Positions 1 through 7,587 of a DNA stretch of 35,670 bases are shown one piece after another. Positions within the stretch are counted from its first letter, which is position 1; every line of letters starts with the position of its first letter. Below the pieces are notes generated by a model. It was not told where the DNA came from. It ran no database searches and saw only the letters and a program-made list of their open reading frames with translations. Source of the stretch: Gemmataceae bacterium (GTDB lineage Bacteria; Planctomycetota; Planctomycetia; Gemmatales; Gemmataceae); the NCBI GenBank assembly GCA_019748295.1, contig JAIEPT010000137.1, positions 1 to 35,670 of the forward strand, given 5' to 3'. The translations under genes were made by a program, and so were the position numbers.

Positions 1-134
1 TTCGCGCCGCAACCGATCTAGGCAATAAAACAGGAAGATCAGGGGACTTCTCCGACCCACGCCGGGAATTGCTGGTTCCCAACCCGCGGTCGCCTTTCGG
101 TCTCTCTTCGCCGAACGAATCTGGAGCAGGACAC

Positions 135-1079
135 ATGGCCACCGATCTGCGTCTCAAAGAAAGCCTCCACGAAATCACCGAATCGCTCGTCACGACCTAT
201 GCCGAGTGCCGGTACATCAATCACCTCGGCCACTGCCCGCTGCCGAGCCGCGAGGCCGTCGGCGAAGTCCTCAGCGATTTGTACGACATTCTCTTCCCTG
301 GTTTTTCGCGTCGTCAAAACCTGCACATGGGGAACGTCGAGTATCACGTCGGCGACCTCATCGACGGGTTGCATGATAAGCTGACGCAGCAGATCGCGCG
401 TGCGCTGCGTCATGAAGCAGGCGAAGAGAAATGCGATTTCGAGGCGCTCGCTCAGGAGAAGGCCGTCGAGTTCCTTCGCAAGCTGCCGGACATCCGCTGG
501 ATTCTCGAACAGGACGTGGAATCCGCCTACCTCGGCGACCCGGCCGCGAAGAACCACCACGAAATCGTCTTCTGCTACCCCGGTCTCGAAGCGATCGCCG
601 TCTACCGCCTGGCCCATGAATTGGTGCTGCTTGGCGTGCCGCTCATTCCGCGCATGATGACGGAGCAGGCCCACTCGAAGACGGGCATCGACATCCATCC
701 CGGCGCCCGCATCGGCCCTGGGTTCTTCATCGATCACGGCACCGGCGTCGTCATCGGCGAAACGTGCGACATCGGGCGAAACGTGAAGCTCTATCAGGGC
801 GTCACGCTCGGAGCCGTATCGTTCCCGCGCGACGCCAACGGAAACATCATCCGCGGCATGAAACGCCATCCCACGCTCGAGGACGAAGTCGTCGTCTACG
901 CGAATGCGACGATCCTCGGCGGCGATACCGTGGTCGGCCACCATGCCGTGATCGGTTCCAACGTCTGGCTGACGCACAGCGTGGAACCGTACACGTCGGT
1001 GCTGCTCGAAAAGCCGCAACATCGCATCAAGGGGCCGGACACGCGCAAAGCGGACCCGACGTGGTTCTACCAGATCTAG
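135..1079 (+). CDS. cysE: Serine O-acetyltransferase (CysE/EpsC type)
   Basis: Transfers acetyl from acetyl-CoA to L-serine, the first step of cysteine synthesis; cytosolic. The product is 314 residues: an N-terminal helical region (about 1-170) followed by a left-handed beta-helix of hexapeptide repeats (about 180-290, with [10 protein letters not shown] and [10 protein letters not shown] turns). The catalytic Asp-His pair of CysE is present as D186 in IDIHP and H201 in IDHGTG, with the same 15-residue spacing as in E. coli CysE. It is longer than E. coli CysE (273 aa), as in the EpsC-like branch. I chose ATG 135 over the in-frame TTG at 69 because a GGAG lies 8 nt upstream (123-126) and the CysE-like sequence starts there. 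No cysK is adjacent. Convergent with the E2 gene; a long palindrome separates the two. Confidence 0.93.
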   Translation: MATDLRLKESLHEITESLVTTYAECRYINHLGHCPLPSREAVGEVLSDLYDILFPGFSRRQNLHMGNVEYHVGDLIDGLHDKLTQQIARALRHEAGEEKCDFEALAQEKAVEFLRKLPDIRWILEQDVESAYLGDPAAKNHHEIVFCYPGLEAIAVYRLAHELVLLGVPLIPRMMTEQAHSKTGIDIHPGARIGPGFFIDHGTGVVIGETCDIGRNVKLYQGVTLGAVSFPRDANGNIIRGMKRHPTLEDEVVVYANATILGGDTVVGHHAVIGSNVWLTHSVEPYTSVLLEKPQHRIKGPDTRKADPTWFYQI

Positions 1080-1097
1080 GTGTTTTTCTGTTCTGTC

Positions 1098-1286
1098 GGG
1101 AACGCCCTCCGCGGCGTTCCGCGGGAACGGATACATACTGCACCATGTCGTCCACCCGGTCTTCCGCTTGCGGCTTAGCGATCCGGATGTTCCCTGCGAA
1201 CGCTAAGCCGCAATCGGTGTTCGCGGAAAGTGGACACGGCTGCTCGGACGCGTCCAGTCATGCGGAACGCCACGGAGGGCGTTCCC
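1098..1286. repeat. Long nested inverted repeat, GGAACGCC family, copy 1
   Basis: Outer arms 1098-1122 and 1262-1286 are reverse complements at 24 of 25 positions. An inner perfect 13-bp palindrome pairs 1168-1180 (TTGCGGCTTAGCG) with 1201-1213. The CGGACGCGTCC segment seen in the other copies survives only next to the right arm. It fills the spacer between the convergent cysE and E2 genes, so it could act as a bidirectional terminator, although no U-tract follows. Relatives are at 3436-3681 and 30313-30512. Confidence 0.85.
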
Positions 1287-1311
1287 TACAGCGCATGAAG
1301 TGGTCCGCGGG

Positions 1312-2547
1312 TTAATCGACCAACATGTCGCCAGGTTGCTTCAATCGTCTGATGAGCGCGTTGCCGAAGGCGATGGCGGCGGCGCCGTCGAGGACGCGGT
1401 GATCGAAGCTGAACGACAGGTAAACCATGTCGGCCGACTTCACCTGGCCTTTGTCGTCGAACACGGGGCGCGGCGTGATCTTGCCGATCGCCAGTATGCC
1501 CACCTGCGGCGGCAGGATGATCGGCGTGGCGAACAGGCCGCCCATGTTGCCGATGGACGTGATGGTGAACGTGGCCCCTTTCAAATCGTCGAGCTTCGAC
1601 TTGCCGCTACGTGCTTCTTCCGAGAGCCGTTCGATTTCCTGAGCGAGTTCCAGCAGCGACTTGCGATCCGCGTCGCGGATGACGGGGACGAGCAAACCCG
1701 TCGGAGCGGCGACGGCGATGCCGATGTGATAGCGGTCGTGCAATATGATCTCGCTCCCCTCGGCATTGAGCGACGAGTTCGCGATCGGCACTTCCTTCAA
1801 CGCCGCAACGGTCGCCTTCACGAAAAACGGCAGATAGGTGAGCCGGGCATCCTTGCGAGCAAAAGGTTCGCGAAGCATGCGGCGAAGTTGGACCAAATCG
1901 CTGACGTCGCATTCGTCCACATACGCGAAGTGCGGGATCGATTGTTTCGCCTGCACCATCACCTCGGCCGTCTTCCGCCGCAGGCCTGTGAAAGGGATAC
2001 GCCCTCCGGGAGTGCCGAAGGTCATCTTGGGTTTCGTCTTCGGCGCGGGCTTCGCGCTGGGATCGACGGCGGTCGCTCGGCTCGCCAAGTCTTCGACGAG
2101 TACGCGTCCTTCCGGCCCGCTGCCTCGCACCTGACCCAGGTCGATCCCCAATTTTTGGGCCATGAGTCTTACGGACGGCGCCGCTTTCGCTGCGGTGGCC
2201 GATTTCGTTTTCACGCCGTTGCGTTTCGCGTTCTTCGCGGGAGGCTCGGCCGTCGGACTCGCTTTCGCCGCCTTGTCGGAAGGCGGGATCGGTTCCTTCC
2301 CCGCGGCGGCTTCGACGGCCATCTCGTATTCCAGGATCGGCGTGCCGATCTTCGCGACGTCGCCTGCGTTGTAGAGCAGCCGGGTGATCGAGCCTGCAAA
2401 CGGCGACGGCACTTCCATGTTCGCCTTGTCGGTCAGCATCTCCGCCAATCCCTGGCCTGGCCGAACGACGTCCCCTTCCTTGACCAGCCAACGGGAAAGC
2501 TCCGCCTCGACGACGCCTTCGCCCAATTCCGGAAGCAGAAACTGCAT
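1312..2547 (-). CDS. 2-oxoacid dehydrogenase E2 component (dihydrolipoamide acyltransferase)
   Basis: Core acyltransferase of a pyruvate or branched-chain 2-oxoacid dehydrogenase complex: it passes the acyl group from the lipoyl arm to CoA. The 411 residues show the standard order: one lipoyl domain (1-76) with the lipoylated lysine K41 in TDKANME, an Ala/Pro/Lys-rich linker (80-122), a peripheral subunit-binding domain (about 124-156, VRLMAQKLGIDLGQVRGSG) and a catalytic domain (about 180-411) with the active-site motif SFDHRVLDGA (H383, D387). An AAGGA sits about 8 nt before the ATG. Substrate choice (pyruvate or branched-chain) cannot be read safely from the sequence. The E1 genes are not in the window; an E3 (lpd) lies 15 kb away at 17374-18771, so the complex is not encoded as one operon here. 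Divergent from the PAP2 gene. Confidence 0.93.
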   Translation of the reverse strand: MQFLLPELGEGVVEAELSRWLVKEGDVVRPGQGLAEMLTDKANMEVPSPFAGSITRLLYNAGDVAKIGTPILEYEMAVEAAAGKEPIPPSDKAAKASPTAEPPAKNAKRNGVKTKSATAAKAAPSVRLMAQKLGIDLGQVRGSGPEGRVLVEDLASRATAVDPSAKPAPKTKPKMTFGTPGGRIPFTGLRRKTAEVMVQAKQSIPHFAYVDECDVSDLVQLRRMLREPFARKDARLTYLPFFVKATVAALKEVPIANSSLNAEGSEIILHDRYHIGIAVAAPTGLLVPVIRDADRKSLLELAQEIERLSEEARSGKSKLDDLKGATFTITSIGNMGGLFATPIILPPQVGILAIGKITPRPVFDDKGQVKSADMVYLSFSFDHRVLDGAAAIAFGNALIRRLKQPGDMLVD

Positions 2548-2660
2548 GGCCGATCCTTTCGCTCAACGAGTTGGCCTCATGGTAAGGCAGGCGGCATCGC
2601 GTTTCCATCCGAGGTGACTCACGCGGAAAACGGCTTGAAACAGCCGCCGAACTCGCGAAG

Positions 2661-3377
2661 ATGGCCGGGATGAACGCCGAACCTACTCCGTCCGCACTGC
2701 CGCCCGCCCCCGTCGACACCTGGCCTGTTCGCACTGCTCTTGCGGCGGGTGTGATCTTTACGCTGGCGTTCATCGTCTGGAGCTGGTTCGCGCTGACGGA
2801 TTCCCCCGTCTCCCGATTCGATCTCAAGCTGGCAACCGCGCTGAAAGCGGTCGGCGATCATCGCACCTACTGGCGGGCGTTCTTCATCGTCTGCACCGAA
2901 GCGGGCGGGGTTAGCGCGTGCATCATGCTCAGTGCCGTCGGCGTGGCGTGGGCTTGGCGGCGCGGCGAGAAGCAGTTCGCCTTCACCTGGATCGCCATCG
3001 CCGCAGGGGGCGGACTCGTGAACCTTACATTGAAGGAGACGCTCAACCGCGATCGTCCTCCGGTTCGCCTTCGCGACCCGTTCGTCTCTCAGGTGAACGA
3101 GAGCTACCCTTCCGGCCATGCGATGGGCAGCCTCATCGGCTACGGCATGTGGGCCTACGTCATGCAGACCCGTCTCCGCAATGTCCGCGTTCGCGGCGCG
3201 GTCATGTGCATGCTTGGCATTTGGATCGGCCTGATCTGCTTCAGCCGCGTGTTCTTGCGGGCCCACTGGCTGAGCGACGTCATCGGAGGGACGCTCATTG
3301 GGATTGCCTACCTGACATTCGCGCTGACGTGGTGGGAGCTGCGCAAAACACGGAGGCCGAAGGCGGCGAAACTTTAG
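2661..3377 (+). CDS. PAP2-family membrane phosphatase
   Basis: Integral membrane acid phosphatase of the PAP2 superfamily, which dephosphorylates lipid phosphates such as undecaprenyl diphosphate or phosphatidic acid at the membrane surface. All three family motifs are present: K125-x6-R132-P133 (KETLNRDRP), PSGH at 150-153, and SR-x5-H-x3-D at S195/R196/H202/D206. Hydrophobic segments lie near 25-45, 75-98, 108-122, 155-170, 180-195 and 208-224. The 238-residue length is normal. ATG 2661 and ATG 2670 are both possible starts; neither has a clear Shine-Dalgarno. The true lipid substrate is not determinable. Divergent from the E2 gene across 113 bp in which I see no convincing promoter. Confidence 0.9.
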   Translation: MAGMNAEPTPSALPPAPVDTWPVRTALAAGVIFTLAFIVWSWFALTDSPVSRFDLKLATALKAVGDHRTYWRAFFIVCTEAGGVSACIMLSAVGVAWAWRRGEKQFAFTWIAIAAGGGLVNLTLKETLNRDRPPVRLRDPFVSQVNESYPSGHAMGSLIGYGMWAYVMQTRLRNVRVRGAVMCMLGIWIGLICFSRVFLRAHWLSDVIGGTLIGIAYLTFALTWWELRKTRRPKAAKL

Positions 3378-3435
3378 AGCGGCTTGCTGATAGATGCGGC
3401 ATTCATCAGCAACCGATGCCGCGACGTTGCGTTCC

Positions 3436-3681
3436 GTAGGGAACGCCTTCCGTGGCGTTCCGCTTGACTGGACGCGTCCGAGCAACCGTGTCCACCTTCC
3501 GCGAACACCGCTTGCGGCTTAGGGTTCCGCAGCGTCCGATCGCTAAGCGATGAGGTTGTTTCGAAACCCCGGCGGAGATAACTTCTAAGCTAAGCCGCAA
3601 GTGGGGGAGGCGATTGCACGTTGGTTGAGGAGCAATCGGACGCGTCCAGTCAGGCGGAACGCCACGGAGGGCGTTCCCTAC
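3436..3681. repeat. Long nested inverted repeat, GGAACGCC family, copy 2 (most complete)
   Basis: Arms 3436-3480 and 3637-3681 are 45 nt each and match at 43 of 45 positions as reverse complements. An inner perfect palindrome pairs CTTGCGGCTTAG (3511-3522) with 3590-3601. This copy keeps the CTGACTGGACGCGTCCG segment in both arms, which copies 1 and 3 keep on one side only, so it is probably nearest the ancestral form. It lies between convergent genes (PAP2 and ABC-F), 20 bp from the ABC-F stop codon. No ORF inside looks real and I see no target-site duplication. Confidence 0.88.
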
Positions 3682-3700
3682 ACCGCGCGAGTTCGCGGTT

Positions 3701-5530
3701 TTAGCCGCCGCGTTTGGCTTCGAGTTCTTGCCAGCGATGGTAGAGACGCTCGACGGCGTGTTGCGATTCTTCAAGCAGACGACATGCTTCCGAGAGTGGA
3801 GCGTGCCCCGCAGCGGCGGCTTTCTCGACTGCCGCCTGGCGTACGGTCACTTCCGCTTCCGCGGCATGAATGGCCGCTTCCATGCCTTCGAACTCTTGCT
3901 GCTCGCGGTAGCTGAGCTTTTTGGGCTTGGCTGCGGAAGCGGCTTTGGCCGCCGCGGCCGCCGGCTTCGCGGCCGCAACCTTGGCCGCTTCGGTCCGGGT
4001 GTACGCGGCAAGCCATTGATCGACGCTCGCGAAACTCGCCGCGCCGCCGTTGCCGTCGAGGCCGATCACTTCGGTGCAGAGCCGACTCATCAAGTCGCGG
4101 TCATGCGTGACGAGCACCACAGCCCCGGGAAATTCGCTGAGGCTGTCTTCCATCACTTCAAGTGCGGGAATATCCAGATCGTTCGTCGGCTCATCCAGAA
4201 ACAACACATCGGCGGGCTGCAGCATCAGCTGGGCGATGCGGACACGCGCCTGCTCGCCGCCGGAGAGGCTGCCGACGGGCACATCCAATTGCTCCGGCTT
4301 GAAAAGAAACTGCTTCGACCACGCGGCCACATGCATGGGGCGCTCGCGATACATCACCGTGTCCCCTTCTGGGCTGAGCGCCTTGCGCAGAAGGACAGTC
4401 GGATCGAGGGCCGCTCGCCCCTGTTCGAAGACCGCGACGCGCAGTCCTTCCGCTCGCTGAACGGATCCGGTATCGGGTTGCAGCGTGCCCGAAAGCAATT
4501 TGAGCAGGGTGCTTTTGCCGCTGCCGTTGGCTCCGAGCAAGCCGAGCTTCGCGCCGGGGAACAGCTCGACGTCGACATTCTCGAAAAGGGGCCCGCCGCT
4601 TGTGTCCGTTGAAACCGTTCCCACGAATCCCTTCGAGAGGCCCTTCGCCGTCAGCAGCTTCCGCGTCTGTCGGCCCGTGTTCACGAAATCGATGCCGGCA
4701 GCTCCACCGGATGCGTTGCGGACTTGCAGGTCGGCCAACTCCTCGCGTCGTTTCATCGCGTCATCGATGCGGGATGCGGCCTTGCGGGTCCGCGCGGCTG
4801 CCTTGCGGCCGAGCCATTCCGTTTCGCGTCGCACCTGATTCGCGACCGATTCCTCTCGCTTTGCCTGTATTTCCATGAAGGCTTCGCGCTTCTCGGCGAA
4901 GTCGTCGTAGGAACCCGAAGCGCGGAAGTAGCCCTCGGGATAGATACGGCTGATCTCGATCACTTCGTCTGCGATCGCGCGAAGGAATGCTCGATCGTGC
5001 GTCGCGGCGAGGTAGCCGAAGCGGCCATCGCGCAGCAGCTTTTCGAGCCAGACGATGCCAGGCAAGTCGAGATGATTCGTGGGTTCGTCAAGAAGCAGGA
5101 AGTCCGGACGTCGGACCAGCTCGCGAGCCAGCGACAGCCGTTTGCGCCACCCGCCCGAGAGAATCCCCGCCGGCTGATCCGGATCGTTGAAGCCGACCTG
5201 CGTGAGCGTGATCGCGGTCCGCGTTTCCCGTTCGTGATCCTCAAGGGGATCGTCCGCCAACGCCGTGAGCAGCACCTCGCGAACTGTAGCCGTGGGGAAG
5301 CGATCGTCCTGGGCGACGTAGCCGATGCGTGCGCCGCGGCGGGCACTGCGCGTGCCGGCATCGGGTTCGTCGAGTGCGGCGAGCAGGCGCAGGAGGGTCG
5401 ATTTGCCGGCGCCGTTGGGCCCGATGAGGCCAATACGTTCGCCGGCGCGAAGATGAAGCGAAAGGTCGGCGAAGAGGGGGCGCGGTCCGAATTGGCGGGT
5501 CAATCCTTCGACGCTCAGCAGCAAACTCAT
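3701..5530 (-). CDS. uup: ABC-F family ATPase, Uup-like
   Basis: Cytosolic tandem ATPase without membrane segments. ABC-F proteins bind the ribosome or, for Uup, branched DNA/ribosomes. The product is 609 residues with two ATP-binding cassettes: Walker A GPNGAGKS at 37-44, signature LSGGWRKR at 124-131 and Walker B LLLDEPTNHLD near 145-155; second Walker A GANGSGKS at 333-340, signature LSGGEQ at 422-427 and LFLDEPTNDLD near 443-453. Both catalytic glutamates and switch histidines (ATHDR, VTHDRD) are kept. The linker at 210-270 is charged and helical (the ABC-F interaction region). An Ala/Lys-rich stretch (about 515-545) leads into a C-terminal coiled coil, the feature that favours Uup over other ABC-F members. 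The ATG has a GGGGGA about 6 nt upstream. It lies 89 bp downstream of the 94-residue gene, same strand, with a hairpin between. Confidence 0.88.
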   Translation of the reverse strand: MSLLLSVEGLTRQFGPRPLFADLSLHLRAGERIGLIGPNGAGKSTLLRLLAALDEPDAGTRSARRGARIGYVAQDDRFPTATVREVLLTALADDPLEDHERETRTAITLTQVGFNDPDQPAGILSGGWRKRLSLARELVRRPDFLLLDEPTNHLDLPGIVWLEKLLRDGRFGYLAATHDRAFLRAIADEVIEISRIYPEGYFRASGSYDDFAEKREAFMEIQAKREESVANQVRRETEWLGRKAAARTRKAASRIDDAMKRREELADLQVRNASGGAAGIDFVNTGRQTRKLLTAKGLSKGFVGTVSTDTSGGPLFENVDVELFPGAKLGLLGANGSGKSTLLKLLSGTLQPDTGSVQRAEGLRVAVFEQGRAALDPTVLLRKALSPEGDTVMYRERPMHVAAWSKQFLFKPEQLDVPVGSLSGGEQARVRIAQLMLQPADVLFLDEPTNDLDIPALEVMEDSLSEFPGAVVLVTHDRDLMSRLCTEVIGLDGNGGAASFASVDQWLAAYTRTEAAKVAAAKPAAAAAKAASAAKPKKLSYREQQEFEGMEAAIHAAEAEVTVRQAAVEKAAAAGHAPLSEACRLLEESQHAVERLYHRWQELEAKRGG

Positions 5531-5552
5531 CCGTATCCCCCAAATCGCTCCG

Positions 5553-5619
5553 CCCGTTCAGCGTTTCGCGACTCCATGCCATGCCGTAGCCTGCGCATGT
5601 CGCGAAACGCTGAAGCGGG
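5553..5619. repeat. Inverted repeat between two minus-strand genes
   Basis: Arm 5553-5572 (20 nt, CCCGTTCAGCGTTTCGCGAC) pairs with 5599-5619 with a single bulged base; the loop is 26 nt. The right arm begins immediately after the stop codon of the 94-residue gene (5620-5622), so the hairpin sits at the 3' end of that transcript and in front of the ABC-F gene. It may be a terminator or an attenuating structure. A lone copy of the right arm (GTCGCGAAACGCTGAAGCGG) recurs at 21816-21835 without its partner. Confidence 0.85.
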
Positions 5620-5904
5620 TTATCCCTGCTTGTCGGGAATCGGTTGAGCGCTGTTGACGTTCTTGTACTTGGCCTTTCCCTCGGCCTGATCAAGCTTCGT
5701 GAGAAACTCGCTCGAGGCCGTGACGTCGTACCAGCCCCCATCTTGGAAATCGATGACGGCTTTGCCGTTGCAGTTCACCGTCACCACGCGGCCCACGATG
5801 CCCGCGAATCGCTTCAGTTCGGGCCGAACATCGACGATGGTGACGAATTGATCGGTCCAATCGCGTTTCAAATCTTCGATGGCGGCGAAACGATCGAGGG
5901 CCAT
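5620..5904 (-). CDS. Small conserved-looking protein, unknown function (94 aa)
   Basis: I do not recognise a named family. The 94 residues have a helical start (ALDRFAAIEDLKRDW), a central stretch rich in beta propensity with a KOW/SH3-like pattern (GIVGRVVTVNCNGKAVIDF), then GGWYDV, and a polar basic tail. That suggests a small beta-barrel of the kind found in nucleic-acid-binding proteins, but this is inference. There is no signal peptide or membrane segment. I chose the ATG at 5904 (MALDRF) because the upstream extension to 5991 is low-complexity and basic; neither start has a clear Shine-Dalgarno. It may be co-transcribed with the downstream ABC-F gene, but a hairpin separates them. Confidence 0.65.
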   Translation of the reverse strand: MALDRFAAIEDLKRDWTDQFVTIVDVRPELKRFAGIVGRVVTVNCNGKAVIDFQDGGWYDVTASSEFLTKLDQAEGKAKYKNVNSAQPIPDKQG

Positions 5905-6069
5905 GGCTTTGCGTCCCGGAAGGAGTGGAGCGACTCCATTGTTGTATCGTCGCTCCGGGAAAGCGTCCGCTTCTCCCAGGCGGCTCACCATTGACGCTTG
6001 AAAGAGAGAGCGATTGTCGCAAAAAGGCTAGGCAGCTTTCGGGACGGCTGCGTTTCCGCGAGACTTCGG

Positions 6070-7113
6070 ATGTCCAAGCCCAAACCGACCTGCGTCTTCC
6101 TGCACAGCCTCGAACCAGGGCAGCTCGCTGATTTCTACGCCCTGCTCTCCGAACGCACTCGCTCCGCCCGCAAGGACGGCAAGCCGTATTTCTCCTGCCG
6201 ATTCCGCGATGCCCAGCGCGTCGCCGCGTTCATGGCCTGGAGCGACGGCGCGTGGTTCGAGCCTTGCGACAAGGAGTGGCATGAAGGCCGGATTTACAAA
6301 ATCCGCGCCATCTACGAGGAGCATCCCACCTACGGCTCGCAAATCGACATCCAGCAAATCCGCCTGGCAACGACGGAGGATTGCGACGAAGGCGAACTGG
6401 ATCCGTTGCTTTTCGTGGAACGAAGCCGGTTCGATGTCGATGCCATGTTCGCGGAAGTCCGCCGGATCGCGGCCGACGACATTGCGGATGCGGGCTTGCG
6501 AACGCTGACGCTGACGTTGCTGGATCGTTTCGCCCCTCGCCTCCGTCTGATGCCGGCGACCGCGAAGCACTTTCACCCATTCGCCGGCGGTTGGCTCGAG
6601 CATGTGCTCTCCATGACTCGGGCCGCAATGCTGCTGACCGATCATTACTCCCAGCATTATGCGGACACCCAGCCCGCACTCGATCGCGATCTGGTCATTG
6701 CCGCCTCGCTCCTGCACGAGATCGGCCGCTGCGTCGAGCAAGAACAGACGTTCGGGCCGCCCCCTTCGACGGTTGACGGGCAGCTTTTCGGCCATGTCAT
6801 TCTCGCCCGGGATCTGATCCGCGATACGGCCCGCGCGATCGCCGAACTGGATCCCGAGCGGCAGCGGCTGCTTGAGCATCTGGTGCTGACGCATCTCCAT
6901 CTGCCCGAATGGGGCTCGCCGCGGCTGCCGGTCATCCCGGAAGCTCTGATCCTGCATCACGCCGACGATGTGGATGCGAAGCTCGAAATGTATTTGCGTT
7001 GTCTTCGCAAGGACAAAAGCGCCGGTCCGTTCACGGCGCGCGATGCGATCCTCGGCCGCCCTCTATTGAAACGCCGGCCTCCGCCGTCGATTGATTCTGG
7101 CGAGCCGAAGTAG
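6070..7113 (+). CDS. YhaM-like OB-fold/HD-domain protein (putative 3'-5' exoribonuclease)
   Basis: 347 residues with the architecture of YhaM-type exonucleases: an N-terminal OB-fold nucleic-acid-binding region (about 5-105), a helical linker and an HD phosphohydrolase-like domain (about 150-315). HD-type metal ligands seen are H178 (GGWLEHVLSM), H216 (LLHEIGR), H242 (GHVILA), the LTHLHLPEWGSP segment near 273-284 that matches the YhaM family, and HHADDVDAK at 296-304. The oddity is that the defining HD dyad reads His-Glu (H216-E217) instead of His-Asp, which may alter or abolish metal-dependent catalysis. I chose ATG 6070 (MSKPKPTCVFLHSLEPGQ) because the OB-like sequence starts there; the ORF runs open to 5998. 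Role in RNA or DNA 3'-end trimming is inferred from the family. Confidence 0.75.
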   Translation: MSKPKPTCVFLHSLEPGQLADFYALLSERTRSARKDGKPYFSCRFRDAQRVAAFMAWSDGAWFEPCDKEWHEGRIYKIRAIYEEHPTYGSQIDIQQIRLATTEDCDEGELDPLLFVERSRFDVDAMFAEVRRIAADDIADAGLRTLTLTLLDRFAPRLRLMPATAKHFHPFAGGWLEHVLSMTRAAMLLTDHYSQHYADTQPALDRDLVIAASLLHEIGRCVEQEQTFGPPPSTVDGQLFGHVILARDLIRDTARAIAELDPERQRLLEHLVLTHLHLPEWGSPRLPVIPEALILHHADDVDAKLEMYLRCLRKDKSAGPFTARDAILGRPLLKRRPPPSIDSGEPK

Positions 7114-7159
7114 CCTATTGATCGGCAGGAAGCGAAAGCGTAGGTGCTGGCTTTGCTCC

Positions 7160-7273
7160 CCCTCTCCCTCCGGGATAGTCCGGGAGGGGTGAGGGCGGAA
7201 CATCCGCCCCGTGCGACGCTATGATTTGCTCGCCGTTCGCGAAAAAAGGCGCCCTCACCCCCAACCCCTCCCG
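7160..7273. repeat. CT/GA-rich inverted repeat, copy 1
   Basis: CGGGAGGGGTGAGGGC (7181-7196) pairs with the segment 7251-7273, which carries a 7-nt insertion; a CTCCCTCCGGGA-type self-complementary unit sits at 7164-7175. The same word family (CTCTCCC / GGGAGAGG / GGTGAGGG) recurs at 11499-11540, 18976-19080 and 24651-24840, always between genes. It lies in the 474-bp spacer between two convergent genes. Confidence 0.7.
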
Positions 7274-7285
7274 CGTGAGGTCAGC

Positions 7286-7418
7286 CGCGATGCAAGGTGG
7301 ACGAGCCTTTCGTGGAAACAAGTTTATCCAACTTGTTCGTAGAACCTCTCGAAAACCAATCCGACGAGTTAGATCAACTTGTCGCCACGAAAGACAGGGC
7401 CAATCCTGCATCGCCGCG
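7286..7418. repeat. Inverted repeat, CAAGTT family, copy 1
   Basis: Nested arms: CGCGATGCA (7286-7294) with 7407-7418; CTTTCGTGG (7307-7315) with CCACGAAAG (7385-7393), perfect; and the 19-mer at 7318-7336 with 7364-7382 (16 of 19). A second family member is at 21491-21653, where the 19-mer pair is perfect. Preceded by the phrase CCGCGTGAGGTCAGC, also shared with the second copy. The remainder of the spacer (7419-7587) shows nothing I can assign. Confidence 0.78.
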
Positions 7419-7587
7419 ATATTGTTCGTAGATCGCGGGATAGCGTTCGCTCTCGATCCGGTCCGTTCTTCTCGTTCACGCACAGCAAGCCATTACTGTT
7501 ATTCGGGTTGTGAAATGTTTTCCCAGCTCAGATCGCATTCCAAATGGAAGCCCCCCCGGCGTCGAAATGGGAATGGGAACCGCGGGC

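Noticed and set aside
1098..1286. CRISPR array
   Set aside because: Repeats here are inverted pairs, not regularly spaced direct repeats, and there are no cas genes in the window.
1300..2673. A 457-codon plus-strand open frame opposite the E2 gene
   Set aside because: The E2 gene has all of its domains and catalytic residues; the opposite frame has none.
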